Assembly: GCA_003693705.1 (NCBI GenBank)
Contig: RBZT01000997.1
Span: forward strand, 1 to 51,348
Length of the DNA: 51,348 nt
DNA from: Polymyxa betae
Taxonomy: Eukaryota; Endomyxa; Phytomyxea; Plasmodiophorida; Plasmodiophoridae
Direction: 5' to 3'
The notes under the pieces are model-generated. The model was not told the origin of the DNA. It searched no databases and worked only from the letters and a program-made list of their open reading frames with translations. The translations under genes were made by a program, and so were the position numbers. Shown in pieces: positions 1 to 13,470 of this stretch; the stretch's first letter is position 1, and each line of letters opens with the position of its first letter.

Positions 1-489
1 GGTATGGGTGGTATTCAAGTGACCTGACATCGAGGATTGGATTTCTGAACACAACGCAAAATCAAAGGGCAAAATCCTCGTTCGATTCATTTCTGAGGGT
101 ATGGCATCAGTAATGCAGGTATGGCAACGAAGCGTTTTGAATGTATCTCCTAACTAAAATTGGATTAGGTATGTGACGTTGCTCTAAACCGCTGCCTCAA
201 AGAACAAATCCGACGTGAGTATGATGACCTTCGTTGGACGCGAATTAGATCTGTTCCTGTTGGTGCCAAATTCACGGTTACCCGTGAAGAGCTAATTTCA
301 ATTATTGAGAATGTTTTCGCAGCTTACAATGCAGAGCATATTAAGCGCCGAACAATAGCGAATGCGTTCGCAAAATGTGGGCAAGATCCCTTTTTATCAG
401 AGGATGAAGCGGAGAAGCGGTTGAAGAAGCATTTATCTTCTTTGGATGAATGTTCTTTCTATGCTAACTTGGGTTCTCTTCAACTATAA
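1..489 (+). pseudogene. 3' end of a pogo/CENP-B-like DDE transposase (truncated by the window)
   Basis: Two exons read in one frame: up to 118, intron 119-168 (GT-AG, CTAAC near its end), then 169-489 ending in TAA. The protein reads GMASVMQ then VCDVALNRCLKEQ across the junction, which resembles the T-S-V-L-Q-P-L-D-V core of DDE_1 (pogo/Tigger/jerky) endonucleases. The segment IANAFAKCGQDPF near residue 70 of the last exon matches the C-terminal AFRKxGIxP box of that family. The 5' part lies outside the window, so whether the element is intact cannot be judged. Family level is fairly sure, exact clade is not. Confidence 0.55.
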
Positions 490-849
490 ACAGTTTGATT
501 AAGTTTTATTGATAAACACGTTTTCGCTACCCGTCGCAGAGTCAGACTCGTTGCTATATATAGCTATCCAACCACAGTGACAACGCATCAAAACACCCAG
601 TTACAGACAGACCAGGCCGCCAGGGTGACATCGAAAGTCTTGCAGAGACCAAAACGGAAACTCAGGTTAGATATAACTAGGTCTACGGTACGCTATTTTT
701 TGGGAAAATCAGAAGTTTTAAGTAATTTTTAATAAATCAGATACAGAGTGAAAGAAACAAATCCAGGGTTAGGGTTTGACCCTGGTTCGAATATCAGTTC
801 ATGACAGAAAGCAACCGTGTTAAACCGGGTGGTGAAAGATGTGACTGAT
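490..849. other. Non-coding stretch with a small palindrome
   Basis: No gene seen. It contains a hairpin-capable sequence near 762-784 (arms CCAGGGT and ACCCTGG around TAGGGTTTG), followed by GGTTCGAAT, which looks like a tRNA T-loop but has no matching stem. It separates two transposase fragments that lie on opposite strands. Confidence 0.4.
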
Positions 850-2228
850 CTATAACAACGATCGGATTCCGTTGATCGCCATTACACTGGTTGCCGATTT
901 CCTTTCAGGACGTTTCCTTCTTCTGGTTATCCCCAGTGATTGGGTCATGGAAAACCGACATACATGCGCTACAAAGAGGCTGATCTTTTCATTCAATGTA
1001 AAACCACTGACCCGCTTCTTGCTGACGACAGCAGGAATTTCGCTGGGAACTGAGGCACATGTTAAACTGCGTTTATAACACACACCGCTGTACTTGCTCG
1101 GCCCGAAAGTCGCGGAAGCTGGGCGAATTGGCCTACAGTTTTGGTGTAAAGTTGCGCGGGGCTGCGGACTTGCAGAAAATTTGCGAACTGCTTGGCCCAT
1201 AGAAAAACGTTTGTCAAACAGTTTCGCCCAATTTCATCGACGACTTCACTGCTCAATGGACGTTTGCGATGATTTTCTGCTGAATCACCTGGCTTTTTTG
1301 AAGAAAACATCAAGCCAAAGTCAGATGCGACTCAGAGCAACGTCAAAGAAACTGTGACTGACCGAAAAGGGAGTTTTAGAAAGCTGGTCGATGCCCATAA
1401 GTTGAGCTTCCTCATGTAGTGTCATGCGCGACATTCCGCTGCTTGTAGCAAGGGCGAAGTTAAATGCACTCAGCTGATACCAAAGAAACTATAGCCAATA
1501 GTACTGTTGAAATCATTCCTAATTTAAATCGCTGGGTTGGGCATATTTACGGGCATGTTGTCAATGAAAGATTTATGCTGAGTAACACGGCATTCGGGTC
1601 GACATATCGTGATCATCATACAGCCATTCTTCATCAGCGAAAAGTCTTTAGTTACTGAAGTCGCTGTACAAACGGCCTCAGAAGCCCTTTTTTCGGCAAC
1701 AAAGAGAGTCCACAAATCCTCATCAGAATAAAGTTCGAAATCACTCATAGCATAGCTGTCGAAATCAGATCAGGAATTGTTTATTTCAGCTGCAGGAACT
1801 ACTCTCACGGAATCCGCTGAAAAGATGGGAGAACTCACTCATAATTCCGAAACTTTACGGAAATACCGGTAGGTTAAATTTTGTAGCTCGCAAGGAGCCT
1901 TGCGAGCCATATCTACGAAGCGCGGGTGAAAAGAAGGGTTACTTAACGGATTTGTTCAATAAGTTCTTAAAGATCTGTAAAATGGGTCCTTATAATTCTG
2001 GGAAATTCCCGAAAAGTGACTCTATAATGCTGGGTAAATTGTTCAATAAGGCTGACGTCTGCGATGACAGCAGAATTTTAACATCAAATCATAGACCGCA
2101 GCCACTCTCTGAGGAAATCCAATGGATGCAATGTCGTTTGCCAGCTCACAAGCCCTTGTGACGCTTAAATAAAACTGGTCAACTTTGTAATCGACTATTC
2201 GCTGTCCTAAGAGAATACTTAGCTGCAT
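850..2228 (-). pseudogene. Decayed pogo-like transposase on the minus strand
   Basis: Read on the minus strand, 2043-2228 encodes ACELANDIASIGFPQ, similar to the helix-turn-helix of Tc5/CENP-B-type transposases. Further along, 850-1200 encodes VSGFTLNEKISLFVAHVC, matching the part of DDE_1 proteins where a K-x-R-(I/V)-T-L-hydrophobic-C-N strand follows the first catalytic Asp region; YSGVCYKRSLT just before it resembles ETGLFYKxLP with the acidic residues lost. The fragments lie in different frames with stops between, so this is a dead copy. It faces the other transposase fragment (1-489) tail to tail. The intervening 1201-2042 is not confidently assigned. Confidence 0.45.
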
Positions 2229-2438
2229 CTTCGGTCGATGATTATTCGTTTATCTGTGGAATGCGATATCTTAGTCTTAATCAGCTCCTGTACTACTCTG
2301 AGCAATAGTTATCATCTGATTTCCTGAATCTGCTCATGTTCCGAGTTATATGTCCTGGAGGTTGTTTAGTGATATTACGTTACATAGATATATTGTATGT
2401 GCATGTTATATCACTATACATGTTGAAGTATCAGATCA

Positions 2439-5400
2439 ATGACGAGTGATCTAGCAGCATGTCTAGCACGACTAGCAGCTGAGCTTGCTTCTGATTCTAT
2501 ACAGTTATCAGCTGCCTCTCCCACCTCGTCACGATCCACATGGCGCTCGCTCACAACCCGAACTCGCTCCTCTACCGACCCGCCAACCTTGTCGCTCTCG
2601 GTCGAGCGACGCTTGCAACGATTCACGACCCTTGACGAATTTCGTCGTGCATTACTGAATGCATCTAGCCACGACATCCATCAAATTCAAGAAGTGGCCA
2701 TTAACACAATCATGACGAACGCCTTCGTCTTAGGCGATACATTAGCCTTCCGTGCGGGTATCGCCCAATGTTTCGTACTCTTATTGTCTCGTTCTGAAGC
2801 TCGATTTACCGATGATGCTCTTGGTCGAATGCTGGATTCTATTGGTAGTAGTGCATCAAACCCTATACAGGCTCTACCAGTTTATATCTCTACAACATTA
2901 GAATGTATCAATCAAATCTCTAAACAGTATCCATCTCGGATATCCCCATTCTATTCACTACTAACAAAAGCTGTAAAACGATTGGTGAAATCTGCCAATG
3001 CCAATGTCCGAGTAAGTGCTCTACAGTGCTTATATAATGCATTACCAAGCGATACCTTAACTTCCGATCTGGCCAAAATCATCGCTAAAGCTATTACTGA
3101 TAGATCCAGCGAAGTTCGGGCTGCAGCTGCTGCTTGTATACCAAAACTCCCAAATCCCATTGCTACATTAATTCAGCTATTGGACGACCCAGAACCAGAA
3201 GTCCAACAAGCAGCTGTGAATGCATTCTCAGACGTGACCTTAACCTATGATACGGCTATAAGCAAGTTAATGCCATTAAAACCACTGTTAGAAAAAGGCA
3301 GATCCAACACGATTAACGCTTTAATTCAATCTTTAAACAAGATCTCGGTGCCTGGTCAGGCATCAACATTCGCAAATGAACTTCTGATACAGTTGCTTGA
3401 ACCAACTGATATCAATTCAGCTCATATTTCATCTACTATTTTAACCAGAGTATGTCTTCCAATAATTTATCAAATTTCTTATGTTTCGTTTCTTTATAGG
3501 GACTGCTCTTACATTCCGATTCTTTGACACGATCTAACGTGTTGAAATCGCTTTTGCAATTGGCCGGTCAGAAAGCAGTGACACCCTGGATCTTGTCGTC
3601 CTGTCTCGATGCTGCTTTTGCCGCAATTCAACTATTAGGTGGTGAACTAACGTCGGATTTAGAAGACAGTCTATTGGAATTATTACTATCAGCTCTGTCA
3701 AATCCCATCGCACATATTCGGTTACAAAGCGCATCGACATTACAGCAGTTGGCAAAAAATCGCCCATCTCAGACCACTATCATACTTCGAATACTGCAGA
3801 ATGTGGCCGCGATTCACATTGCAGAAACCACTATATCTGTTCATGATACTCGGGATATGGGTACAGCTTTGACATCAATGCATGGACATTGTCATGCGTT
3901 AGCAGCTCTAACCAGTATCGTTAACAGTATAGATTCTGGTATTCCTGATGCCATTATCAGCGACCTGTTCAAAACTGCTACTAACCTGGCCGCCTCATAT
4001 AAAGGTGATGTGCGTATTAACCCAGCCCTAACCATGGTTTGTGCTGAATCTGCCTGTAAGTACTGGGTTCCATGAATCTATATACTGCTCTAAATGTATT
4101 CAGGGGTATTAATTGATGCTTTACTCCTTCAAGGCGTAAATTCCAGTCAGCTATGTGAAACATTGTTCCCGTTATGGAAGGCCTACTTGAAGACAGATCG
4201 TGAGGCACATAGCTTCGCTCAGACAGTGGCAATCGCCAGTTCCAATGCAACAGCGATTATCACTCATGCTGTGGCGGCAATTCACATTAGACGTTGGGCA
4301 TTAACTGCACTGCGAACATTGGTGAAGTGTGCCGGATCGGTGACATTGGAAGATCGAACACAGGTTTTTAAACCGATTGCTGCAATTTTAAACGAAGCCA
4401 TGATAGTTGCTGAAGCCGTTAAATCGGTTCGCGATTCTGCACTTGATGATGTGCTGATCCACACGGAATTTCAGGCTTTCAAGGCGATATTATTGGATGT
4501 GTTTGCATGCCTGCCAGTGAATATGTTCCAATCTAGACATATTCCATTATTACATCTGTGTGTATCAGAATTTACATGGAGATATGCGCCGATCAGTCGC
4601 AAATTGGAAACGAATCTCAGTACAACCGATTATGTTCTCGGTATAGATCGTGATGAGATCATCTTTGGGGAGTATTTCATTGGACCAAACGCTCAATCCC
4701 AACCGTCTCTGTGCTCATTAAGCAACGATGATGCTGTATGGAGCAATTCCTTCGATGAGCTCCTCCCTAAATACCGTTTTCTTCATCGGTTCGCTCTTTT
4801 TCCTTCAGCACAGCGTGCAGTCGATGCATCAATACGAACATTCGCATCAATTTTCAAACTTCAGCAGCCCCAGCATCAAATTCAGCTCCTGACGCACTTC
4901 CACTCGATTCAGTCACAGCTTGAAGATCCTCAACAAGTCAGTAGCTAATTGAATTTCACTCTTATTTTACTGACACAGTGGTTTAGGTTACAAATCCAGT
5001 TTATAACATCACAGCTGCATTACTCTGTACATTACAGAACCTCGTTCGCTCACATCATGTTTCCGCCGATATCGCGGTTCGTAGTGTTCTCGTCACTCTT
5101 CTAAAATCATTGAGCAACTCCCCTTGCGGACTTGGTAATCTTCCAACCGCATGCCTTTGTCTTTGCTAATTCAAAACTGTTTCTCTAGTGCGGCGAGGTG
5201 CCTGTGAATGCCTCGGGTTACTATGTCGTCTGGAAGACTCGACATTCACATCGGAAATGATGAACGATCAACGTCAGGTCCTTCAATCGAACACGCAGCA
5301 ATCAGCATTATCTGTAACCAGCTCTATCTTTACTATGGTCAATATACATCGTCATGTTGGTGTTATTGGTACGATTCAGTATCTACCCTTTACTATCATG

Positions 5401-8070
5401 GCGTTACAAACTTTATTTGAGCACACTGTTGAGCCCTTGCGAACCTATGTCCTACACTCCTTATGGTGTTTAGTTGATATCTCTGGGACTAATTTCTCCC
5501 CATATGCCCGGTCAAGTCTTGATCTCGTCCTTTTACAAATTCTCTCTGATCAACAGAATATCCCGAAATCTCTGAACAAGATTATCGCTCGACTGATTCG
5601 ATCACTATTGGAGATTCTTGGCCCTGAGTTAAACCAGGACCCTGGACCATTACGCAAATGTGAATGGCTTTGGCGCAGCAGTGCTGCAGATGCAGCCAGC
5701 GAATCTGTTGAAGCCATACAACAGTTCATATTCTGGTCCACTGAATCAGTCAACAATCTTCATCTCATCTCCAAACTGAAATCGTACCTACAGAGCCCAT
5801 CCGATTCTGATGTTATACTCGCCCTAGTTTCATGCATCAAACAGATCGGTATGAAGGATTACAATTTGGTGATTGAGCATGGATTTGATATCGGTCTACT
5901 GAACTTATTGGATTGTGAGACCGATCCAAATATTCAGAAGCACATCAGCAATGCTCTAGAGACGATCGTAATTGTATCCAACGCCCCAGATCGTTGGCTC
6001 GATTTTGCCAAAGTGGTCTTAGTTAACGGTCGTCTTCCATTAGTCCAACCAACGCAAGCCGAATTGCCTGCAGATTCTCTCAATGAACCTGGTGGCCAAG
6101 TGTCACCGGTCAGCTGGCGGACCATAGCCTGTGTCACGTCTTGTTTAGTGCTACTAATCGATTCATCCAATGACTTCGTCAAACGTGTACGTGACGTGGT
6201 GAATCTCGTATGTCGTGCTGTCGGCTCAACAGACGACGCCATTCGCGCCGCCGGATTGCACGGTCTTGGCGCTGTTCTACGCAAGTACTCTGCCTTGCGG
6301 GATCCGGTCAGTCCAGAAGATAGCCTGCTACAATGGGATCTACCCCAGATTAAGGCAGCAATACGTTCAGCAATGGTTATGGAATCCAGTCCAAGTGTTA
6401 AAGAACCAGCCTCTGTATCGTGTGCAGAACTTCTCATCTCCGATCTCATGTCCAACGATGACGTCGCAACAAGACGATTTCTTGATCTATTATCAGGCCC
6501 GCTTTCTAATATGGGTCAGCAGCTTATATCTAATTTCTCCAATCGTGTCGTCTTCTATATTCTTTGTTCGCATCTTGCAGCTCTCAGTCGTGTTGTACTA
6601 GCTCGAACACTTCGTGACCAGGACCTGATGGCAAGGTTAAGGCGGCTATTGATTGCCGTGCTGCAAGATCGCTTAATCATCTGTGGTATTCACGATATTC
6701 GGTCATGCACATCGCGACTATTTTCTCCTGTGTTCCTGTCTCGTAATATGTACGAACGTGATTGGGCTCTATATATGCGCTGTCTGTCCAAAATCTCGGG
6801 AGGTGATCATGTCGCGATTCGGACTGTGATCGGTGTGGTGCTGCAGTATCAAAATATGTACCTGGAAACTGTATCAAATCAAGACTCCGAGCATGAACCT
6901 GAAATGATTGCTGAGTGGGGACTACAGTCTATTTCGGCCATCTATACATCAGACTCGTGCATTGACGTCAATTTTACATCTCATATTCTCTCAAGTCTCT
7001 CTGTAATCTCCGAGACCTGCAGTCTTAATCGTCTACTTGATGTTGTTACCGGTACAATCTCTATCGTTAAATCTTTGCAACGATGTCTTAACATCCCTGA
7101 TACTGTCTCCGGATCGTTACGGAAGATTGTTCGGCTTGCATTCATTCGATGTCTCGGAAGTTCTGTAGTTAATGTCGATCTTTTAAATTCCTGTCTGGAT
7201 CTTGTACAAAGTTGCATTTCAAACCAATCGCTATGTCCACAAGATGTACACACAATCTCAACTTGGGCCAAATACTCCATGCAATCCATTCACAAGTCAT
7301 CTAAGTCATCGTACATCCTTCACTCAATAATCGATTTTTGTGTTGCCAAATCCGAACCAGGTTTCGATCAGATTATTGAAGCGATAAATATGGACTCGTT
7401 CCAGGTAATTGATAATGAGGATATCTATGATCCGAATAACAGAACAGCTACAACATCTATAATTGAGACCTTATTATGTACTGTCTGTACGAGAAAATCG
7501 TTCCAGTTGGAGATGATCAATTTCATTATTAATTGTTTGAGATCTGATCCGACATCGATACGATTTACTCGAGGTCTTCGGCTTGCTGAAGGGATGCTGA
7601 AGTATCCAGATTCGCGATTCCAATATGTGCTGCTGTCTATCGCCCCCATACTAATTCAGGTCACGAGTTCTTATCAGACCGCTCTGTCCATGTCTCTGAT
7701 TGCTGCAATTACAATAATGATTGAGCAGATTTCGATTCAACCTGGAAGATTCTTATCAACTGTTATTATTCCGTTCTATCTAAAATTAGATCATCCCGAT
7801 ACTCAATCATATGTGACATTATTTGTCAGTGTTATTGGAAGTCATGTTCGAGATGCAGTCCAGTCTTTATCGTCTGAAGATAAAATCGTATTTCAACGTT
7901 GTTTGGAGAGATCATCAGCAGCAAGATCAACGCTAACCACTACAACTGCAAGCAGTCTATCTGTTCAATCAGCTGATAAGAAATCCACAAAGAAATCCAA
8001 AGTTAAAAAGGTCAAACCTGTTGAAAGCAACATGGAACAAGTTCCCGCTTTCAGTTGGAATGATGAATAA
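2439..8070 (+). CDS. HEATR5: HEAT-repeat protein of the HEATR5 / Laa1 family
   Basis: Five exons (2439-3449, 3500-4055, 4104-4936, 4987-5134, 5189-8070) join in frame to 1,809 residues, close to the roughly 2,000 of human HEATR5B. The whole protein is built of alpha-helical HEAT repeats, clearest at residues 180-300 (for example SSEVRAAAAACIPKL and EPEVQQAAVNAFSDV). After an acidic or serine-rich linker it ends with a lysine-rich patch and a short PAFSWNDE tail, typical of an adaptor-binding peptide. In animals and yeast this family (HEATR5B, Laa1p) binds the AP-1 clathrin adaptor and supports endosome-Golgi traffic. Introns are 48-54 nt; the third uses a GTCAGT donor. ATG 2439 is the first in-frame start. 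The upstream region is AT-rich and intergenic. Assignment rests on architecture, length and end structure. Confidence 0.8.
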
Positions 8071-8212
8071 GGTTGCCTTTCATGATAATTTGAGTTGCAT
8101 GAAGTGCAGTAACGATATGATATTTAAGATGGTTGAAATACATTAAGCCTTTGTTATCTCAATATATAGTACTATTACAGTGTTTTAGGGACATCGGACT
8201 GCGCTGTATGCC

Positions 8213-8903
8213 ATGAACGGGACCAATGCCGACAGTATGGCACTGCCCCAACAACACAACGGCCAAGATTTCCACGATAGAAATGGGGAGAGCCGAGCCC
8301 GGATCGAACAAGATCTAGATGTGATAATGTCCCTGTTTAATGGCAATGAACCTCTGTATTGCCTCTGGTTTGTATCCATGTCACTCATGTACATCTAATA
8401 TACTGATTTTATACAATTAGTTCAGGACCATATATGACATCTATGATTCCATGTCATACATGCTGTAATCATTACCATACAGCTTGTCTAGATAGATATC
8501 AATGTCAATATACGCAACGTCCATTTATATGCCCATTATGTAATCAATCGCTTACTGCTAAACAAGTCGCTATTCTTGATGAGAGACTATATCGAGAAGC
8601 ACGTATGATTTCATGTTATACTTGATACATCCATCTTAACGTTGTTCAGAGGCAAGGACACGAGCATCAAAGAAATCCAGATCGTCATTACGTCCTTCTG
8701 ATATCTACGTTGACAGGTACGCCCATAACATAGGCTTTTACATTCTTATAAACATTATATTAATATGAATCATCAGTGATGATATCATACTTAATGATGA
8801 TATTGTCCCTATTCAACCAACTAAACCAAGACCTGCCTCTGCTACCACCAAGAAACCGAAATCTAAAAAGCCGACGATCGGTAATAAGGAAAAAAGCTCT
8901 TGA
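8213..8903 (+). CDS. Small PHD-finger protein
   Basis: Four exons (8213-8367, 8421-8602, 8650-8716, 8777-8903) give 176 residues. The first exon junction completes a PHD zinc finger at about residues 50-95: LYCLCSGPY, then MIPCHTC, NHYHTACL and FICPLC, giving the C4-H-C3 ligand order. PHD fingers of this kind usually read methylated histone H3, so a nuclear chromatin role is likely. The C-terminal third is low complexity, acidic and then Lys/Pro-rich (KPKSKKPTIG), consistent with nuclear localisation. The start is the first ATG with an open frame into the finger. It lies 142 bp downstream of the HEATR5 gene, same strand. Which complex it belongs to cannot be said. Confidence 0.75.
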
Positions 8904-9064
8904 TATGAACCTGGTATACATTTCCCCATTGATTTATTTATTTGTAAAGTTGTAAAGTAATTGATTGCACTTGTTGGTCTGTGGTGTCTATATTTCTGGC
9001 TCTGAGACAGGACGTCATGCTGCTTGTGTCAGTGTCTCTATGCTTATATTCATTTGTATGCATC

Positions 9065-12000
9065 ATGTATATATATCTAAGTAAGAAAATCGGTATTAGT
9101 GCAGCAGGCCAGATCTATTCAGTATCATGGAATCAATGTCATGGCTGGATAGCATGTGCTGCTACTAATGGTCAAGTTAAAGTTCTACATATACAAGCAC
9201 ATCAGCAATCTAATAGCGGTCATGCTAACAATGTAGCTATGAATCAGACCCTTCAGGGACATCGAGGTAATTTACCAATAAATTCATATGCTTATGTTTA
9301 ATGGACGCTGTTGGTAGGCAATGTAATTCAGACTATCTGGAACCATACGTATGATAAGCTAACAACCACAGATCAATATGGCATGATCATTGTGTGGATT
9401 CTACAAGATGGTGTATGGCATGAAGAGATGATTAATAATCGTAATCAGAGTGTAGTGAGAGATATGTCATGGTCTAGTGATGGACAACAGATCTGTATTA
9501 TATATGATGATGGAGCTGTTATAGTCGGTAGTGTTGATGGTAATAGACTCTGGGGTAAAGAGTTTAATAATCATCTATCTGCTGTAGCATGGTCTCCTGA
9601 ATCGAAATCTATCTTGTTCGGCACTAATCAGGGTCGAGTTCAGATACATTCAGCATCTGGGCAATATCTGTCTGATCTCCAGATCTTGTCATTAGATAAT
9701 AGCTGCATAACACGTATTCAATGGTATGATGGTTCACGAGGACATGTATCAAGTCATACATGTCAATTAGCCATTGGATTTAGTTCTGGTCATATTCAGT
9801 TAATGAAGAATACATCAGATCCAGCTCCTATTCTATTCCATACTCAATTACAAACTATACAATCTATGTCATGGTCTACTAATGGACATTATCTAGCAGT
9901 AGCTGGTCCTGCTGCATCTACTGATCATTCACCACTTGTAATCCTATATAATTCTCATGCTCAGGTACGTAAAAACTTCGCCTTTCACATATCTGGTTTT
10001 GATTAAAAATTTGGCCTTTCTTGATCTTTTGCGCTTTCTGGTTTCCATGGTTCATTGCTGATGATAAATATCCTGATCTCATCCAATTTCTCAACTTAGT
10101 TATTACGACAATTACCTATACCAGGCCAATCATTACAATCATTGTGTTGGGATAAGACATCTCTATATCTATGTGTTGCTGTGGATTCCTTTCTATACCT
10201 TGGGGCAGTACGACCCCGATATCGACGTCTACATCTGCCGGATCATACATTTGTTTACGTATTCCAGCGTGCTGATCGTCCTGAGCAATGTTTGATGTTC
10301 TGGGATTCCAATCTCAATGAACGTCATGTGAAATATATCTCTGATTTATTGAATATATCATCAGCAGGTAGATATTGTGTATTATCTACTAGCAGTGATG
10401 ATGATGATATGCCTAATGCATATGTCTATATTATCTGTTCTACTATTGGCTCAGCTATACATTCGCGATATTCGATGATAGAGCCCAAGCACCTATCTAT
10501 GACATCTCAATGTGTTATATCTGCTAATCAATCATGTATTTATTGTTGGACATATGATAGTAATGAATGTGATCCTAATCCTAGCTATACATCAGCATCT
10601 GCAGGTTCAGTATATTCGAATATCAAATCCCAATCACTAACTGTGTATATCTTGTATACAGATGAACGTATACTTCATATAGATGATCCATATCACACAT
10701 CTGCATCAATCTATACATTGAAGCGCTCCAACTCGAAAGTGAATAAACCATCTCAAGATCCGATCCAATGTATAACTGCCCGAGATGTAAACCTGTTTGA
10801 GACCGGCTTCCTGTCCCTTTATAATAATCGATGTCTTAGGATGTACTGTTAGTATCTAGACAATCTGGTCTCATACATAAATATTCACTTCCGTACTTAC
10901 AGTTTGTGCAGAAGTAAATAAATGTGCCTACAAATGCATCCGTTAACTGATTTATATGCAGATTCAATATTGGCATGCAGATTCAGGAGATGAAGTTAAA
11001 CTGTACCTGTACACGTCTGGCTATGATAGATATGGCATCAAATATGCTTTTGTTTGACATCGACAAGATTGGTGATCAAGTGTTAGATACAGATATGCAT
11101 CGTCGTAAAGACGTATGGGATATATACTGGGCTGATGATAATCCGGATCTGTTGGCATTTATGGAGAAGAGCAGAATATATATTTATAGAGGAAAGCAGG
11201 CTGAAGAGCCTATGTCATCACAGGCATATCTTGCTAGATTTAATGATCTAGTATTAACATGTATATCATTGGATGATATACAGCAAGATCCACATAATCC
11301 ACAAACTACACATCTTATACAATATGATACGAAATCATTACGAGATACTCGAATATTGCTGGAGACCGTTCCCGCCAATGAAGTATGTTCATCCAGGTCT
11401 TTTGAGGTCCGTTATTCTGAGCATTGGGTTTGCTACAGGTTTATCAATTCATATGTGATAATCCACATCCGAGATTATGGAGATTGTTGGCTGAATCAGC
11501 ATTAAACCGATTGGACTTTGTTTATGCTAATAAGGCATTTATTCAGTCGCAGGACTATCAAGTCTGTGATGTTTTTCAATTTCGATTTAATGACGAATCT
11601 GATATAACTACACAGGGCATTCAGCTGGTTAAACGTCTGCAAAAACAAGTTGATAAAAGTCGACAATTAGCCGAGGTCGCAGCACATTTCAAGAGATTTG
11701 AGGAAGCTGAAGAACTATATCTTCGTGAAGGACATCGACATGCTGCCATCGGTCTCCGAATACAACTGGGAGATTGGTTTCGAGTACGAACCAGTCTATG
11801 TTGGCTATGTACATCTCAGTTGTATAGGTTGTACAGCTGCTACAAGTTGAGGGTCCAGGCAATGATGATCTACTTCGACGTGCTGCCGACTCGATCGGCG
11901 ACTATTACGCTGATCGGATGAAATGGGATAAAGCTCTGAAGTACTATCTTCAGGCCAGAAATACGAGTGGGTATTATTGGAGAACTGTGGTTGTTATCTG

Positions 12001-13412
12001 ACCGATCATTATTGATTAATTAGATGCAGCTATAGAAGCTGCATACAATCTCGAGGATTATGGAACATTGCAATCTATACTGTCTGATCTACCATCACAG
12101 TCACCATTATGTGCTCGTATTGCTGAATTATTTGGGTCAGTGGGTCTATGTCCACAATCTGTACAGGCATATCTCAAGTATGGTGATGCTCAAGGTATGT
12201 ATTCACTAACACCAACTCTATTAAACGGGACCTTTCTCATTGGACTGCATTACAGGTGCAATTAATACTTGTATACGACTGAACGAATGGTCTGCTGCAA
12301 TACAATTGGCAGAGAAGCACCAAATGCCAGAGATTGAGACGCTACTGGCTCAGTATGCCCAGCATCTTCTACAGAAGAACGAGCCGTTCCAGGTTGGTGT
12401 GACACTCGTCAGATTCAAATATTGCTGTTGATCTGTATCAGGCTATAGAGCTGTATGTACGTGCACATCGTTATCATGATAGTGCTATGCTGCTGAAACA
12501 ACAACTGGATCCCAGCCATCCTTTGATTGCTAAGAAGTTATTAGTATGCGCTGCATTACAATTAGATCTCGCACGGAAACAGATTGGTAATATGGGAGAT
12601 AAACAAGAACGTGAACAGGTCAGGAATATTGGCGAACTTGGTGATATTCTTTTAAATAGACTGATAGGCCATCACATCACTACTTAATGAAGATATCAAG
12701 TCTCATACGGCGAAGACTACGACAATATCATCATCGAACGAGTCGTCATGGCATCCAGCAGAAGCTTACCATTTCTTAATGATGAGTCAGAGGGCGCTCT
12801 ATGCCAACTCGTTTCATTCGGCAATGATTTCTGCCCTACGCCTCCAAAATTACGAATCTGTATTGAGCCCTAAACTCATCTACTCCACTATTGCCTTGGC
12901 TGCCTTCCATAATGGATTCTATGAGCAATGTAGTAATTCTTTCATGAAATTAGAGATGTTGGAAGGTGTAGATAAGGGTTGGATGTAATTTCATGATCTG
13001 TCACCCAGTTCTCATAATTCTTCATAGCTGAAAGTGATTCTTACCGCATGTTGGCATTTGCAATATTTGGTCCTCACCCGCCTCAGGATCCAGCAACACG
13101 AGAGTTCCGATGTCCGAACCCATCTTGCAGTGCTTTTGTAAACGAATGGTCTGATTCGAAATTATTTGTTAATTATACATCTGAGATTATACAGGAGGGT
13201 ATCATGTCCATCATGTGAAATGAAATTCCCGGGCTGTGTCTCATCAGGACGAAGTATCTTTATGTCTTCATCGACGTACTATTGACTGGATTCTAATCTG
13301 CCCAATTCATTGATTGTGTGTTAGATATACATGTGCATGTTGCGATCATGCGATTCTTGAATCAGAGATGTCGTCATGTACATTCTGCCCATTATGCCAC
13401 GCCGCAAATTAG
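9065..13412 (+). CDS. WDR35: Intraflagellar transport protein IFT121 (WDR35)
   Basis: Fifteen exons were traced, giving 1,181 residues, the same length as I recall for human WDR35. The N-terminus MYIYLSKKIGI matches the family start. Two WD40 propellers fill roughly residues 1-560 (EEMINNRN, GAVIVGSVDGNR and WGKE are family-typical), followed by TPR-like helices (DNPHPRLWRLLAE, PAEAYHFLMMSQ). The C-terminus has zinc pairs CPNPSC, CPSC, CACC and CPLC. IFT121 is a core subunit of the IFT-A complex, which drives retrograde transport and import of membrane proteins into cilia. Exons: 9065-9266, 9318-9964, 10100-10786, 10840-10913, 10962-11382, 11439-11561, 11616-11783, 11828-11966, 12024-12194, 12256-12392, 12442-12618, 12668-12977, 13028-13148, 13195-13275, 13325-13412. 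The intron at 11562-11615 is 54 nt without a stop, so retention would stay in frame. Confidence 0.93.
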
Positions 13413-13470
13413 AACATAGAAACCGTTTACAAAACGTTGAAGGAAGGAAGTGCGTTTTAGAAAGATAATA

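Noticed and set aside
762..800. tRNA-like GGTTCGAAT box
   Set aside because: No T-stem pairing, no acceptor or D-arm around it.
5934..6455. 173-codon minus-strand frame inside HEATR5
   Set aside because: Antisense shadow of a conserved HEAT-repeat exon.
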